A stretch of 64,000 bases of DNA from an uncultured Ilyobacter sp. (GTDB lineage: Bacteria > Fusobacteriota > Fusobacteriia > Fusobacteriales > Fusobacteriaceae). Location: assembly GCF_963668515.1 (NCBI RefSeq), contig NZ_OY764866.1, positions 62,001-126,000 of the forward strand. Reading direction: 5' to 3'. The notes under the pieces are model-generated. The model saw only the letters and a program-made list of their open reading frames with translations. It did not search any database and was not told where the DNA came from. A program made the translations under genes and the position numbers. This document shows positions 1-6,416 of the stretch, piece by piece. Within the stretch, counting starts at the first letter, position 1; every line of letters begins with the position of its first letter.

Positions 1-86
1 GTGTCCATGGATATTTTAAAAATATTTTCCACAAGCATTCTGACTAGGTCATCTAGCCAACCAAAATTAAATATATAACCCAACAT
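1..86 (-). CDS. N-terminus of a predicted permease (ArsP/YraQ, DUF318-like), cut by window edge
   Basis: Only the first 28 codons lie in the window, reading leftward off the edge. The start is the ATG at 86, preceded by AGGAG ten bases upstream. The visible peptide begins MLGYIFNFGWLDDLV and continues LVENIFKIS. This resembles the start of the predicted permeases that often follow arsR genes (ArsP/DUF318 family, multi-spanning membrane proteins implicated in export of organoarsenicals or other toxicants). It lies 33 bases downstream of the ArsR-type regulator on the same strand, so the two probably share the operator-controlled promoter at 448-495. Assignment rests on a short N-terminus plus context; another membrane protein is possible. 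Confidence 0.5.
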   Translation of the reverse strand, partial: MLGYIFNFGWLDDLVRMLVENIFKISMD

Positions 87-119
87 CTTAAACCATCTCC
101 TGTTTAAATTTTTTTAATC

Positions 120-425
120 TTATTTCATCCCCTCTGCCATCTCAAGGATATCTTTTTTTACAAAACTTTCCACTAGTCTTATTACCTCTATAATCTCATC
201 TCTTTTTATTTTATAGTGTACATTGAGTCCCTTTTTTTCTGAGGAAAGGACCCCGGAGTTTTTCAGTATCTTCAGATGCTGAGAAAGATTGGACTGAGAA
301 AAGTCAACGTCTTCCTGAAGCTGGCACACGCATTTTTCGCCCTCTAAAAGCCTCTTCACTATTGCAAACCTCACAGGATGACCGAGAGCCTTAAATACTT
401 TAATCTGAAAATCGTCAATGACCAT
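120..425 (-). CDS. ArsR/SmtB-family metalloregulatory repressor
   Basis: A 101-residue winged-helix repressor of usual family length. Known family role: a dimer that releases operator DNA when metal(loid) or another effector binds. The recognition helix region reads FSQSNLSQHLKILKNSGVLS (about residues 42-61). The pair of cysteines in GEKCVCQL (about 29-36) sits where ArsR/SmtB members carry the ELCVCDL metal box, so a thiophilic ligand such as As(III), Cd or Zn is plausible. The wing contains VHYKI. It is the first gene of an operon with a putative permease. Its promoter carries a perfect 9-bp inverted repeat over the -10 box, which argues for autoregulation. The identity of the inducer is inferred, not shown. 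Confidence 0.92.
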   Translation of the reverse strand: MVIDDFQIKVFKALGHPVRFAIVKRLLEGEKCVCQLQEDVDFSQSNLSQHLKILKNSGVLSSEKKGLNVHYKIKRDEIIEVIRLVESFVKKDILEMAEGMK

Positions 426-447
426 GTTCCACCGTCCTTTATAACTA

Positions 448-495
448 TATAATTATTTTCTAATATAATTATACTAGCTTATGAAATTTTGTCAA
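448..495 (-). promoter_or_regulatory. arsR promoter with perfect inverted-repeat operator
   Basis: Read on the minus strand, TTGACA (490-495) and TATAAT (468-473) are separated by 16 bases. TATAATTAT (448-456) and ATAATTATA (465-473) form a perfect 9-bp inverted repeat with an 8-base spacer, and one arm covers the -10 hexamer. This is the usual geometry for an ArsR-family dimer to block RNA polymerase at its own promoter. Confidence 0.8.
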
Positions 496-544
496 CATTT
501 TTTTGAGATTTTGAGAATTTCCAGGATAAAATCCAAAATTTAAA

Positions 545-568
545 AGGGTTCCGGAAATCCGGAACCCT
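545..568 (-). terminator. Intrinsic terminator of the Hsp20 gene
   Basis: A perfect stem AGGGTTCCGG/CCGGAACCCT with a four-base loop is followed on the minus strand by a short T-rich tract. It lies about 25 bases beyond the hsp20 stop codon. Confidence 0.8.
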
Positions 569-592
569 GAAGAGTATATCAATTTTTAGTTT

Positions 593-1021
593 TTAATGTA
601 TCTCTATGTTCACCATGTCTTCTCTCTTAGCATTTTCCAATTTTGGAAGTTGTATTGTCAAAACTCCATCATGATGCATACTGTCTATTTTTGAAAAGTC
701 CACATCTGGAGGTAGGTTAAAACTTCTGGTGAAAGAGCTGCATTGGAACTCTTTTCTGTGATAGTTTTTATCTCTGTACTCATCTGAAGTCTTTTGTTCA
801 TAAGAGACAGTAAGCATGTCTTTATCCCTGGTAATATTGATATTTTCTTTTTCTATTCCAGGAACAGACAACTCAATCTGATATTTTTCATTGTCTTCAG
901 ACACATTAACTGGCGGCATTCCCCTTCTATGAAAGAACCTGTCGTTGAATATATCATCTTCAAAAAAATCTTTGAAAATGCTAGGGCTGAAAAAGTCATT
1001 TTTTTTAATTAAGTTTCCCAT
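593..1021 (-). CDS. Small heat-shock protein, Hsp20/alpha-crystallin family
   Basis: A 142-residue ATP-independent holdase chaperone. The alpha-crystallin domain spans roughly residues 37-142, with the family signatures FTRSFNLPPDVDFSKID and DGVLTIQLPK. The C-terminal VNIEIH supplies the I-x-I motif used to dock oligomers. The start was placed at the ATG at 1021 because AGGAGGG lies just upstream; an in-frame extension to 1111 would add about 30 residues that do not look like this family. It is a monocistronic unit between its terminator at 545-568 and a long AT-rich upstream region. No CIRCE-type operator was seen upstream. Confidence 0.95.
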   Translation of the reverse strand: MGNLIKKNDFFSPSIFKDFFEDDIFNDRFFHRRGMPPVNVSEDNEKYQIELSVPGIEKENINITRDKDMLTVSYEQKTSDEYRDKNYHRKEFQCSSFTRSFNLPPDVDFSKIDSMHHDGVLTIQLPKLENAKREDMVNIEIH

Positions 1022-1314
1022 TGTTGCCCTCCTTTCATATAAATAAAAGCAATAAAAAAAGAATAAATATTTTGAAATATAATCTTCTGTTTTGAGCAAA
1101 TTAATACGCACATGTTTCTATTATAGTATTCTACTTATCAATTGTTTTTCCTACATAATATTTCAATTATTTTAAAATTTTTTTAAAAAAATTTTAGTTA
1201 GACTTCCAACTAATTTGGCAAGGTCTATCTATAAAAAATAATTATAATTTTGACACTCTCTTTACATTTTGTTAATTTTATTTTCACTTTAGTAGTCTAA
1301 AATAGTAGCTATAA
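1022..1314. other. AT-rich leader region upstream of hsp20
   Basis: No gene is visible. The region holds homopolymeric A/T tracts and a small inverted repeat TTAGTT/AACTAA (1195-1214). No convincing heat-shock operator was found. Confidence 0.5.
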
Positions 1315-1320
1315 GAGTTA

Positions 1321-1871
1321 ACCCAAGTTGCTACTTAAAAAAAATTCTTATAAATTACTGAATTTATAAGAATATCAGAATCAAAAGATTTTGTCACGAA
1401 TGGACACTAATAAAAGATAGGGAAATTAACACGAATAAGAACAAAAGCTTTTGGTCACAGAGAAAAGAAGAGAGTATCACGGAGGAGAGCGATATTAAAG
1501 TCAAAAGATTTTATCACGAATGAACACCAATAAAAGATAGGGAAATTAACACGAATTAGAAGAAAAGCTTTTGGCCACAGAGGACGCAGAGAAAAAGAGG
1601 GAGTTTCATAGAGTGAAAATAAAAATCTTTTAATTTTCAGACTGCTTTCCCCTTTAAAAAATGCCGTTAAGAAATCATCTTGTGAAATCCACTTTCATTG
1701 AAATAAGGAGGTTTACCGACTATATTTCAATAGAAAGTTAGTTCAGAAGTGATTTTAGGTATTTTTTAGGGGTGCCTTTTCTTTGGTTACTTTCTTTGGG
1801 CAAGCAAAGAAAGTAACACAGGTTTTCGGAGAAATTCAATACTTTAATTTAATAAAGGTAGCAACTTAGGT
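1321..1871 (+). repeat. Complete copy (A) of the TIR-bounded intergenic element, tail type I
   Basis: The 551-bp element begins ACCCAAGTTGCTAC (1321) and ends GTAGCAACTTAGGT (1871), which are inverted repeats with one mismatch. GAGTTA flanks it directly on both sides (1315-1320 and 1872-1877). Inside are two 120-bp units (starting 1381 and 1501) with the TCAAAAGATTTT, CACGAAT and AAAAGCTTTTGG phrases. The type I tail follows: a stem ATTGAAATA/TATTTCAAT (about 1698-1731) and a hairpin GTTACTTTCTTT/AAAGAAAGTAAC (about 1786-1817). No plausible protein is encoded. It looks like a non-autonomous mobile element. Confidence 0.8.
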
Positions 1872-2042
1872 GAGTTAATATAAATCTGTGGAAAAAGTAT
1901 ACGAGATCGATAACTCATCTTGGGTTGTTTATAATCCGGGAAAATATTTTTCAGAAAATACAGATTCTTCAGAATTTTGGTCACTGAGTCCCAAAAGTCC
2001 AAAAATTTACAAAATGAGTGTATCTTCTGAAGGATATGATGA

Positions 2043-2083
2043 AAAAATCCCCCTATTATCACCAGATAACAGGGGGATTTTTT
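2043..2083 (-). terminator. Terminator of the ytfI-gerW operon
   Basis: AAATCCCCCT and AGGGGGATTT form a strong GC-rich stem followed on the minus strand by T-rich sequence. The stem ends right at the gerW stop codon. Confidence 0.8.
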
Positions 2084-2447
2084 ATTCTTCTTTTTCTTTC
2101 TTAAAGCTGTCAGGAGAGATTTCTTTAATTTTATCCATTAAGTCCGGTACCTTATCTATAAGTTTATCGAGTCCTGTATTTTTCTTGATCGGAAGAACAC
2201 TGATCTCCCCATTCTTAATGACAATCATTGCTATGGGCATCACACGGCCTCCCATACCAGCACCATTGCCACCACATTTTTTAGAAGATGATTTTTCTTC
2301 ACTTCCGGACCCCAAGCCAAAAGAGATGGAAAGGGTGGGAATCAAAGTAATATCTCCAATCTGAAATGGTTCTCCGATGACAGTTTTGTTTTTTATGAAA
2401 TTTTCGAATTTCTCAAACAGTTGATCAATATTTTCTTTTGTGGACAT
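2082..2447 (-). CDS. GerW/YtfJ-family protein
   Basis: A 121-residue member of the GerW (YtfJ) family. In Bacillus a member is needed for normal spore germination; elsewhere the function is unknown. The diagnostic core is visible: VIGEPFQIGDITLIPTLSIS, then a Gly/Ser-rich stretch GLGSGS and GGNGAGMGGRVMPIAM, then VIKNGEISVLPI. The tail is charged. The start at 2447 is preferred because GGAGG lies eight bases upstream; the ATG five codons earlier overlaps that ribosome site. It follows a DUF2953 protein by 22 bases, the same ytfI-ytfJ arrangement as in Firmicutes. No sporulation genes are visible in this window, so its role here is unknown. Confidence 0.88.
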   Translation of the reverse strand: MSTKENIDQLFEKFENFIKNKTVIGEPFQIGDITLIPTLSISFGLGSGSEEKSSSKKCGGNGAGMGGRVMPIAMIVIKNGEISVLPIKKNTGLDKLIDKVPDLMDKIKEISPDSFKKEKEE

Positions 2448-2469
2448 AACTATAACCTCCATTAAATTT

Positions 2470-3075
2470 TTATCTCAGTAAATTTCTTGTGGGTTTGTAC
2501 AAAATCAGCTTTAAAAAAATAAAAAACAGATAATATCCAGTAATTTTTCCACTTGTATGCAGTTTCCAACTATATATATCTTTGTCGTATGTTAATTTGA
2601 GCTCTTCTATGTCTACAGGAAGTTCAAAAGCGTTGGCTAACCCCTGTATAAAACCTGTAATACTTGGGTCTTCAAAGCCTAATTCTCCGCTGAGAACAAG
2701 CTTTTTCGGCCTATATTTTTTTACTAATTTAGTAAAACACTCTATAAAATATATTACCTCTTTTTTGGTTAATTTCCTTCCCTTATGCTTCTTCCCGGCC
2801 TTTTCATTTTTTTCGTTCTTATTTTTTATTTTAACTTTTTTGTGCTTGTCACGCTTTATTTTGATCAATATACCGAAGAGCCTCATACAAAGCAAATTTT
2901 TCCTGTTGTATGCCAACTGAAATAAGCCAAACATCCAGCAGATATGAACCCTATAAAAAAAACCTTTTTCATCATTACTTAATTTGATACCATAACAGAA
3001 AGGTACAAAGAGCAACAGCATCAAGAGTATCAGAACAACTGTTAAAGTAAATATAAAAATATCGATAATGACCAT
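2470..3075 (-). CDS. DUF2953 (YtfI-like) membrane protein
   Basis: A 201-residue protein with an N-terminal transmembrane segment (roughly residues 1-25), a basic Lys-rich linker (about 85-105), a conserved SGELGFEDPSITGFIQG block typical of DUF2953, and a hydrophobic C-terminal stretch (about 180-195). In Bacillus the homologue ytfI neighbours ytfJ/gerW, exactly as here, so the two proteins probably act together at the membrane; their biochemistry is unknown. The start at 3075 has GAGGT upstream; longer in-frame starts lack a ribosome site. Confidence 0.8.
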   Translation of the reverse strand: MVIIDIFIFTLTVVLILLMLLLFVPFCYGIKLSNDEKGFFYRVHICWMFGLFQLAYNRKNLLCMRLFGILIKIKRDKHKKVKIKNKNEKNEKAGKKHKGRKLTKKEVIYFIECFTKLVKKYRPKKLVLSGELGFEDPSITGFIQGLANAFELPVDIEELKLTYDKDIYSWKLHTSGKITGYYLFFIFLKLILYKPTRNLLR

Positions 3076-3253
3076 AATATACCTCTTTTCCGATTCTAAA
3101 CTCAGAAGATTGTATATACATTTAACTTCCTTAATTCTAATTAAATTATACAATTTAGAGGTTAAAATTCCTGCCGATGCTTAAATCTGACAAAACATTC
3201 CATATGGACATAAAATAGAGAGAATAAAACTTAAAATATTATCTGAACAAGAG

Positions 3254-3282
3254 AAAAACCCCTTTTGGTATAGGGGTTTTTA
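3254..3282 (-). terminator. Hairpin terminator downstream of the DUF262 locus
   Basis: AAAAACCCC and GGGGTTTTT pair around TTTTGGTATA. The element is nearly symmetric, so it could stop transcription from either direction. It most likely ends read-through from the leftward defence gene and the remnant at 3343-3570. Confidence 0.65.
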
Positions 3283-3342
3283 GTAGAATAATACTTAATT
3301 ATATTTTAACAGTTTTTATTATCGTAAATTTTTAGTTTGAAA

Positions 3343-3570
3343 TTATTTTTTAGCATCAAAATTATTGAAATGAATTTCTAAAGAGTTGATTGTGGTTTTA
3401 TCTAAAACCTCTTTAATCTCTATATTCTAAAATTTGTAATTTTCAATCCAAACATTTTTTTGTAAATCTTCTAAAGCATATGAATGACGTTTGGCTAATT
3501 ATCCAAAAATAAGATTATTCTCATCTGAAAGGAAGTTGTTTAAAGTATTTGAGTAATAAGCTCTTTTGAT
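3343..3570 (-). pseudogene. Decayed N-terminus of a DUF2075-like (helicase/nuclease-related) protein
   Basis: On the minus strand a perfect AAGGAGGG ribosome site is followed eight bases later by ATC where a start codon is expected. The reading frame then gives KRAYYSNTLNNFLSDE and LAKRHSYALEDLQKN with two internal stops. From memory, these phrases resemble the first residues of DUF2075 ATPase/helicase-like proteins. About 70 further upstream bases translate as broken peptide (FNFFIPFEKSLRLRF then stop). The frame ends at 3343. It is probably debris of an accessory gene beside the DUF262 protein. The family assignment is tentative. Confidence 0.5.
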
Positions 3571-3736
3571 ACAAATTCCCTCCTTTTTAATTAATTTAAT
3601 CTAAAACCTAAGTCTTAACGATTTTTCAAAAGGAATAAAGAAATTGAATTTACAGTCATTTTTAAGATTTAATTTTTCAAGAAGTTAAGTTTTGCTTACT
3701 AAACATGTTTGGTCTAATGTTATGTTATAATATATA

Positions 3737-5806
3737 TTATTGTTTTAACCAATATTTTAAGTCGTGTTCTTGAAAATTGTATTTTTCAAATATTATTTTA
3801 ATATAATTTAAAACAGCATTAGAGTTTAAATTCCCTTCAAAAAAAATGTCTTCAGTTATTTTAATAGGTTCTCGGCATTGACTATTTTTTAATATGATTC
3901 TTGAGTTTTTTCCTGAAAAATCAATATCTTCAGTTAAAGAAAGTAATTTTGAATAATCAAATTCATACATTAACTCTCCAACCTTTTGAAAAAAGCCTCT
4001 CCAACTATCAACTTGATATTTTTTATCCATAAATTCAAATGAAACTGGTTTTAATCCTGTAACATTTAAATCGTCGCTTAAATCAAAAAATTCCTTTTCT
4101 AAAATTATATTTTCTTTTTTTAATTCTTCACTTATTTCTGGGAATCCCCAATTATTTAATGCAATTTCTAAAATTTTTTCAGCTCTATCAATTATTTGTT
4201 CTTCTCCCCAAACTTCAATTGATTTAAAATATCCATTTAACTTTAACCTGCTCTCTAATAAAATTTCTTTTTTTTCTAAAAATGTTTTGTTTCCTAGATG
4301 AGAATTATACCCTGTTAAAGAAATATTACCTATTGTATGAAGGTACTTTTCATGTATTCTTTCATAATTTTTTCCTAAAGAAACTTTCCATCTTAAATCT
4401 AAAGTTTGTGGCATAATGTGCTCAATACTCAATTCTTCAATATTAACTTTTTCCTTATTTTTATAATTTTCTAGTTCTTCAAGTAAAAATTTATTATATT
4501 TAAATTTGTAAATATTTTTATTAATAAAACTGTTTCTAAACATTTCATCAGTTGGAAATATTGCACTGTATTTTTTTAATATTAATAAATCTTTAATATT
4601 TTTATAATAGGACTCTTTATAATTTAATATGTTTTTTAAATCTCTACCTAATGTTTGAAATACTTTATTTAAAGCATTTGTTGGAATTTCACAAATAACT
4701 CTTCTAAATACATAATTTTCTATTAGTTTTAATATCTTTAACATTTCTTCAAGTTCAATTTGTTCTTTTTTATAATCATCAAAAACTTCCATTAAAAATG
4801 GATAAGAAACTGTCATTTTTAATTTCTTAATCTTTTGAAGTAATATATTTATTTTTTTATTTTCAGAGTTACAATTTATTAAATTACTATAAATTTCTGA
4901 AAAATATAACAATTCTTCTAATAAATCATTAACTTCTCTATTTGAATATTGATTATTAACGAACTTTTTAAATTCAAAATAAACATTATCCTTTTTGGGT
5001 ATAACACGTTGCTTCATAGTTAAATAATCCCTTATAAATTCAGAAATTGTTTCATTTGATAATAATTTTTCTAATTTATACCAATATAATTCAAATAACT
5101 TTTCTTGTTCTCTTGGCTCTTTATCCATTAATATAAAATTTCTTATTAAATCAGCTTGACTTAGATTTAAACCAGTTGAATTTAAACTTTCAAAAATTAA
5201 TTGAGGATCATCATCTCCTCTTTTTAAACTAATAAAAACTATAACTAATCTTTGTATACCTTTATAAAAATCTTCAATGTCTATTTTTGAATTTTCAAAT
5301 AATTCCAAAAAATATGTATAATTTTTATAAATATTTGAATTTTTATTCACACTAGTTAAATTATTACTCATTATTATTTTAAATGTTTCATTATCTTCTT
5401 TCATTGGTTTTAATCTTAATTTTTCTTCTTCTATTTCTGAAAATTCATTAATCAAATATGATTTTAAAATTTTTTTTGATAATTTAATAGAAGAATCTGT
5501 ATCTTTTTCTTTTAACTTATCATAAAGGGCTTTGAGCAGTAACATTGTTGTAGTAACCCTTTGCTGCCCATCGATAAGTAAAAATTCTCTAAAATCAATC
5601 ATATCAACTTCATTGTTTGCAATATAAACTATAGTACCTAAAAAATGAGTCTTTCTATTTTTATCAACTATTAATGTCTCTATATCTTTAAATAATTGTT
5701 TACATTGTTCAAATTTCCAATCATAATTTCGTTGAAATACAGGTATTATGAATTTTTTATCTTCCCCAGATAAAAACTGCAACATCATTGTCTGTCTTGC
5801 TTCCAT
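3737..5806 (-). CDS. DUF262/DUF1524 GmrSD-like defence endonuclease
   Basis: A 689-residue protein. The N-terminal DUF262 (ParB/Srx-like) domain shows PVFQRNYDW (residues 22-30) and IDGQQRVTT (78-86). The central part is a long helical region. The DUF1524 HNH-like nuclease domain contains SIEHIMPQ (about 460-467) and then GNISLTGYNSHLGNKTF. About 150 C-terminal residues form an extra domain that I cannot name. Single-chain DUF262-DUF1524 proteins include the type IV restriction enzyme GmrSD and BrxU, which use NTP to cut modified phage DNA; the same target class is inferred here. The gene stands alone, is markedly AT-rich and borders a decayed accessory gene, consistent with horizontal acquisition. 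The start at 5806 has GGAGG eleven bases upstream. Confidence 0.88.
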   Translation of the reverse strand: MEARQTMMLQFLSGEDKKFIIPVFQRNYDWKFEQCKQLFKDIETLIVDKNRKTHFLGTIVYIANNEVDMIDFREFLLIDGQQRVTTTMLLLKALYDKLKEKDTDSSIKLSKKILKSYLINEFSEIEEEKLRLKPMKEDNETFKIIMSNNLTSVNKNSNIYKNYTYFLELFENSKIDIEDFYKGIQRLVIVFISLKRGDDDPQLIFESLNSTGLNLSQADLIRNFILMDKEPREQEKLFELYWYKLEKLLSNETISEFIRDYLTMKQRVIPKKDNVYFEFKKFVNNQYSNREVNDLLEELLYFSEIYSNLINCNSENKKINILLQKIKKLKMTVSYPFLMEVFDDYKKEQIELEEMLKILKLIENYVFRRVICEIPTNALNKVFQTLGRDLKNILNYKESYYKNIKDLLILKKYSAIFPTDEMFRNSFINKNIYKFKYNKFLLEELENYKNKEKVNIEELSIEHIMPQTLDLRWKVSLGKNYERIHEKYLHTIGNISLTGYNSHLGNKTFLEKKEILLESRLKLNGYFKSIEVWGEEQIIDRAEKILEIALNNWGFPEISEELKKENIILEKEFFDLSDDLNVTGLKPVSFEFMDKKYQVDSWRGFFQKVGELMYEFDYSKLLSLTEDIDFSGKNSRIILKNSQCREPIKITEDIFFEGNLNSNAVLNYIKIIFEKYNFQEHDLKYWLKQ

Positions 5807-5909
5807 AAATGTATTTACCTCCTTAAAAATTAATCTTCGTTAATTTCATGCTGGTTTTAATTCTATTTCAATATTTAAATAATTTCTCCTCTTAAACACC
5901 TAATTTTTA

Positions 5910-6017
5910 CCCTCTGTGCACTCTGTGACCAAAGTTTTTTATTGTTTTTCTATTCGTGCAATTTTTTTATCTTCCATTCGTGTACATTCGTGACGAAATT
6001 TTTTAATCTTTTTTCAT
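5910..6017 (-). repeat. Isolated degenerate copy of the CTCTGTG/TTCGTG repeat phrases
   Basis: The stretch contains CTCTGTGCACTCTGTGACC, then TATTCGTGCA, CATTCGTGTACATTCGTGACG and ATCTTTTTT. These are the same phrases as the 120-bp unit of the larger elements, but diverged and without terminal repeats. It lies between the defence gene and the AbrB operon, a 367-base stretch with no gene. Confidence 0.6.
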
Positions 6018-6106
6018 AAAATTTTAAAAGTTATCCTAAAACAACTATATCTCATACAACATAATTTTGCAAAGGATAAAAGATTTTACTTTTTTTCACA
6101 AAAGCA

Positions 6107-6164
6107 TTGACGAAAACATATTAGGAAGGTATAATTTGTATGAAAAGTATGAAATATATGAAAA
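6107..6164 (+). promoter_or_regulatory. Promoter of the AbrB-CoADR operon with three 9-bp direct repeats
   Basis: TTGACG (6107-6112) and TATAAT (6130-6135) are separated by exactly 17 bases. Immediately downstream TGAAA recurs at 6141, 6150 and 6159, a 9-base period covering the likely transcription start and running into the AGGAGG ribosome site. The repeats may be an operator, for example for the AbrB protein the operon encodes. Confidence 0.7.
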
Positions 6165-6173
6165 GGAGGAGCT

Positions 6174-6392
6174 ATGCTGGAATTCAAAGATGGAAAGTGT
6201 ATCTGCGGGACCGTCACTGTGGGAGAAAGAGGTCAGATAGTTATCCCAAAGAAGGCCAGAGACTATTTTGATATACAGCCTGGAGACCAGTTGGTGGTTT
6301 TAGGGGACAAGAGTAAGGGAATTACTGTTTTTAAGGCCGGGGATTTAAAAGAGTTTGCAAATTTTATATTAAATAATGCCAATGATGAATAG
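6174..6392 (+). CDS. AbrB/SpoVT-type DNA-binding regulator
   Basis: A 72-residue swapped-hairpin transcription factor. The core GTVTVGERGQIVIPKKARDY (residues 13-32) followed by FDIQPGDQLVVLGD is the classic AbrB signature. A Cys-x-Cys pair (KCICG, about residues 8-12) immediately precedes the fold; given the downstream thiol-redox enzyme, redox or persulfide sensing is conceivable, but that is inference. The start is well placed behind AAGGAGGAGCT. It is first in a two-gene operon, 24 bases before the CoADR fusion gene, so it likely regulates that operon. Confidence 0.92.
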   Translation: MLEFKDGKCICGTVTVGERGQIVIPKKARDYFDIQPGDQLVVLGDKSKGITVFKAGDLKEFANFILNNANDE

Positions 6393-6416
6393 GGTGGCAA
6401 AAGGGGAGGCAAAAAA

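Noticed and set aside
1022..1314. CIRCE (HrcA) operator upstream of hsp20
   Set aside because: Only a lone GAGTG-like half and a TTAGTT/AACTAA repeat were found; the 9-bp arms of CIRCE are absent.
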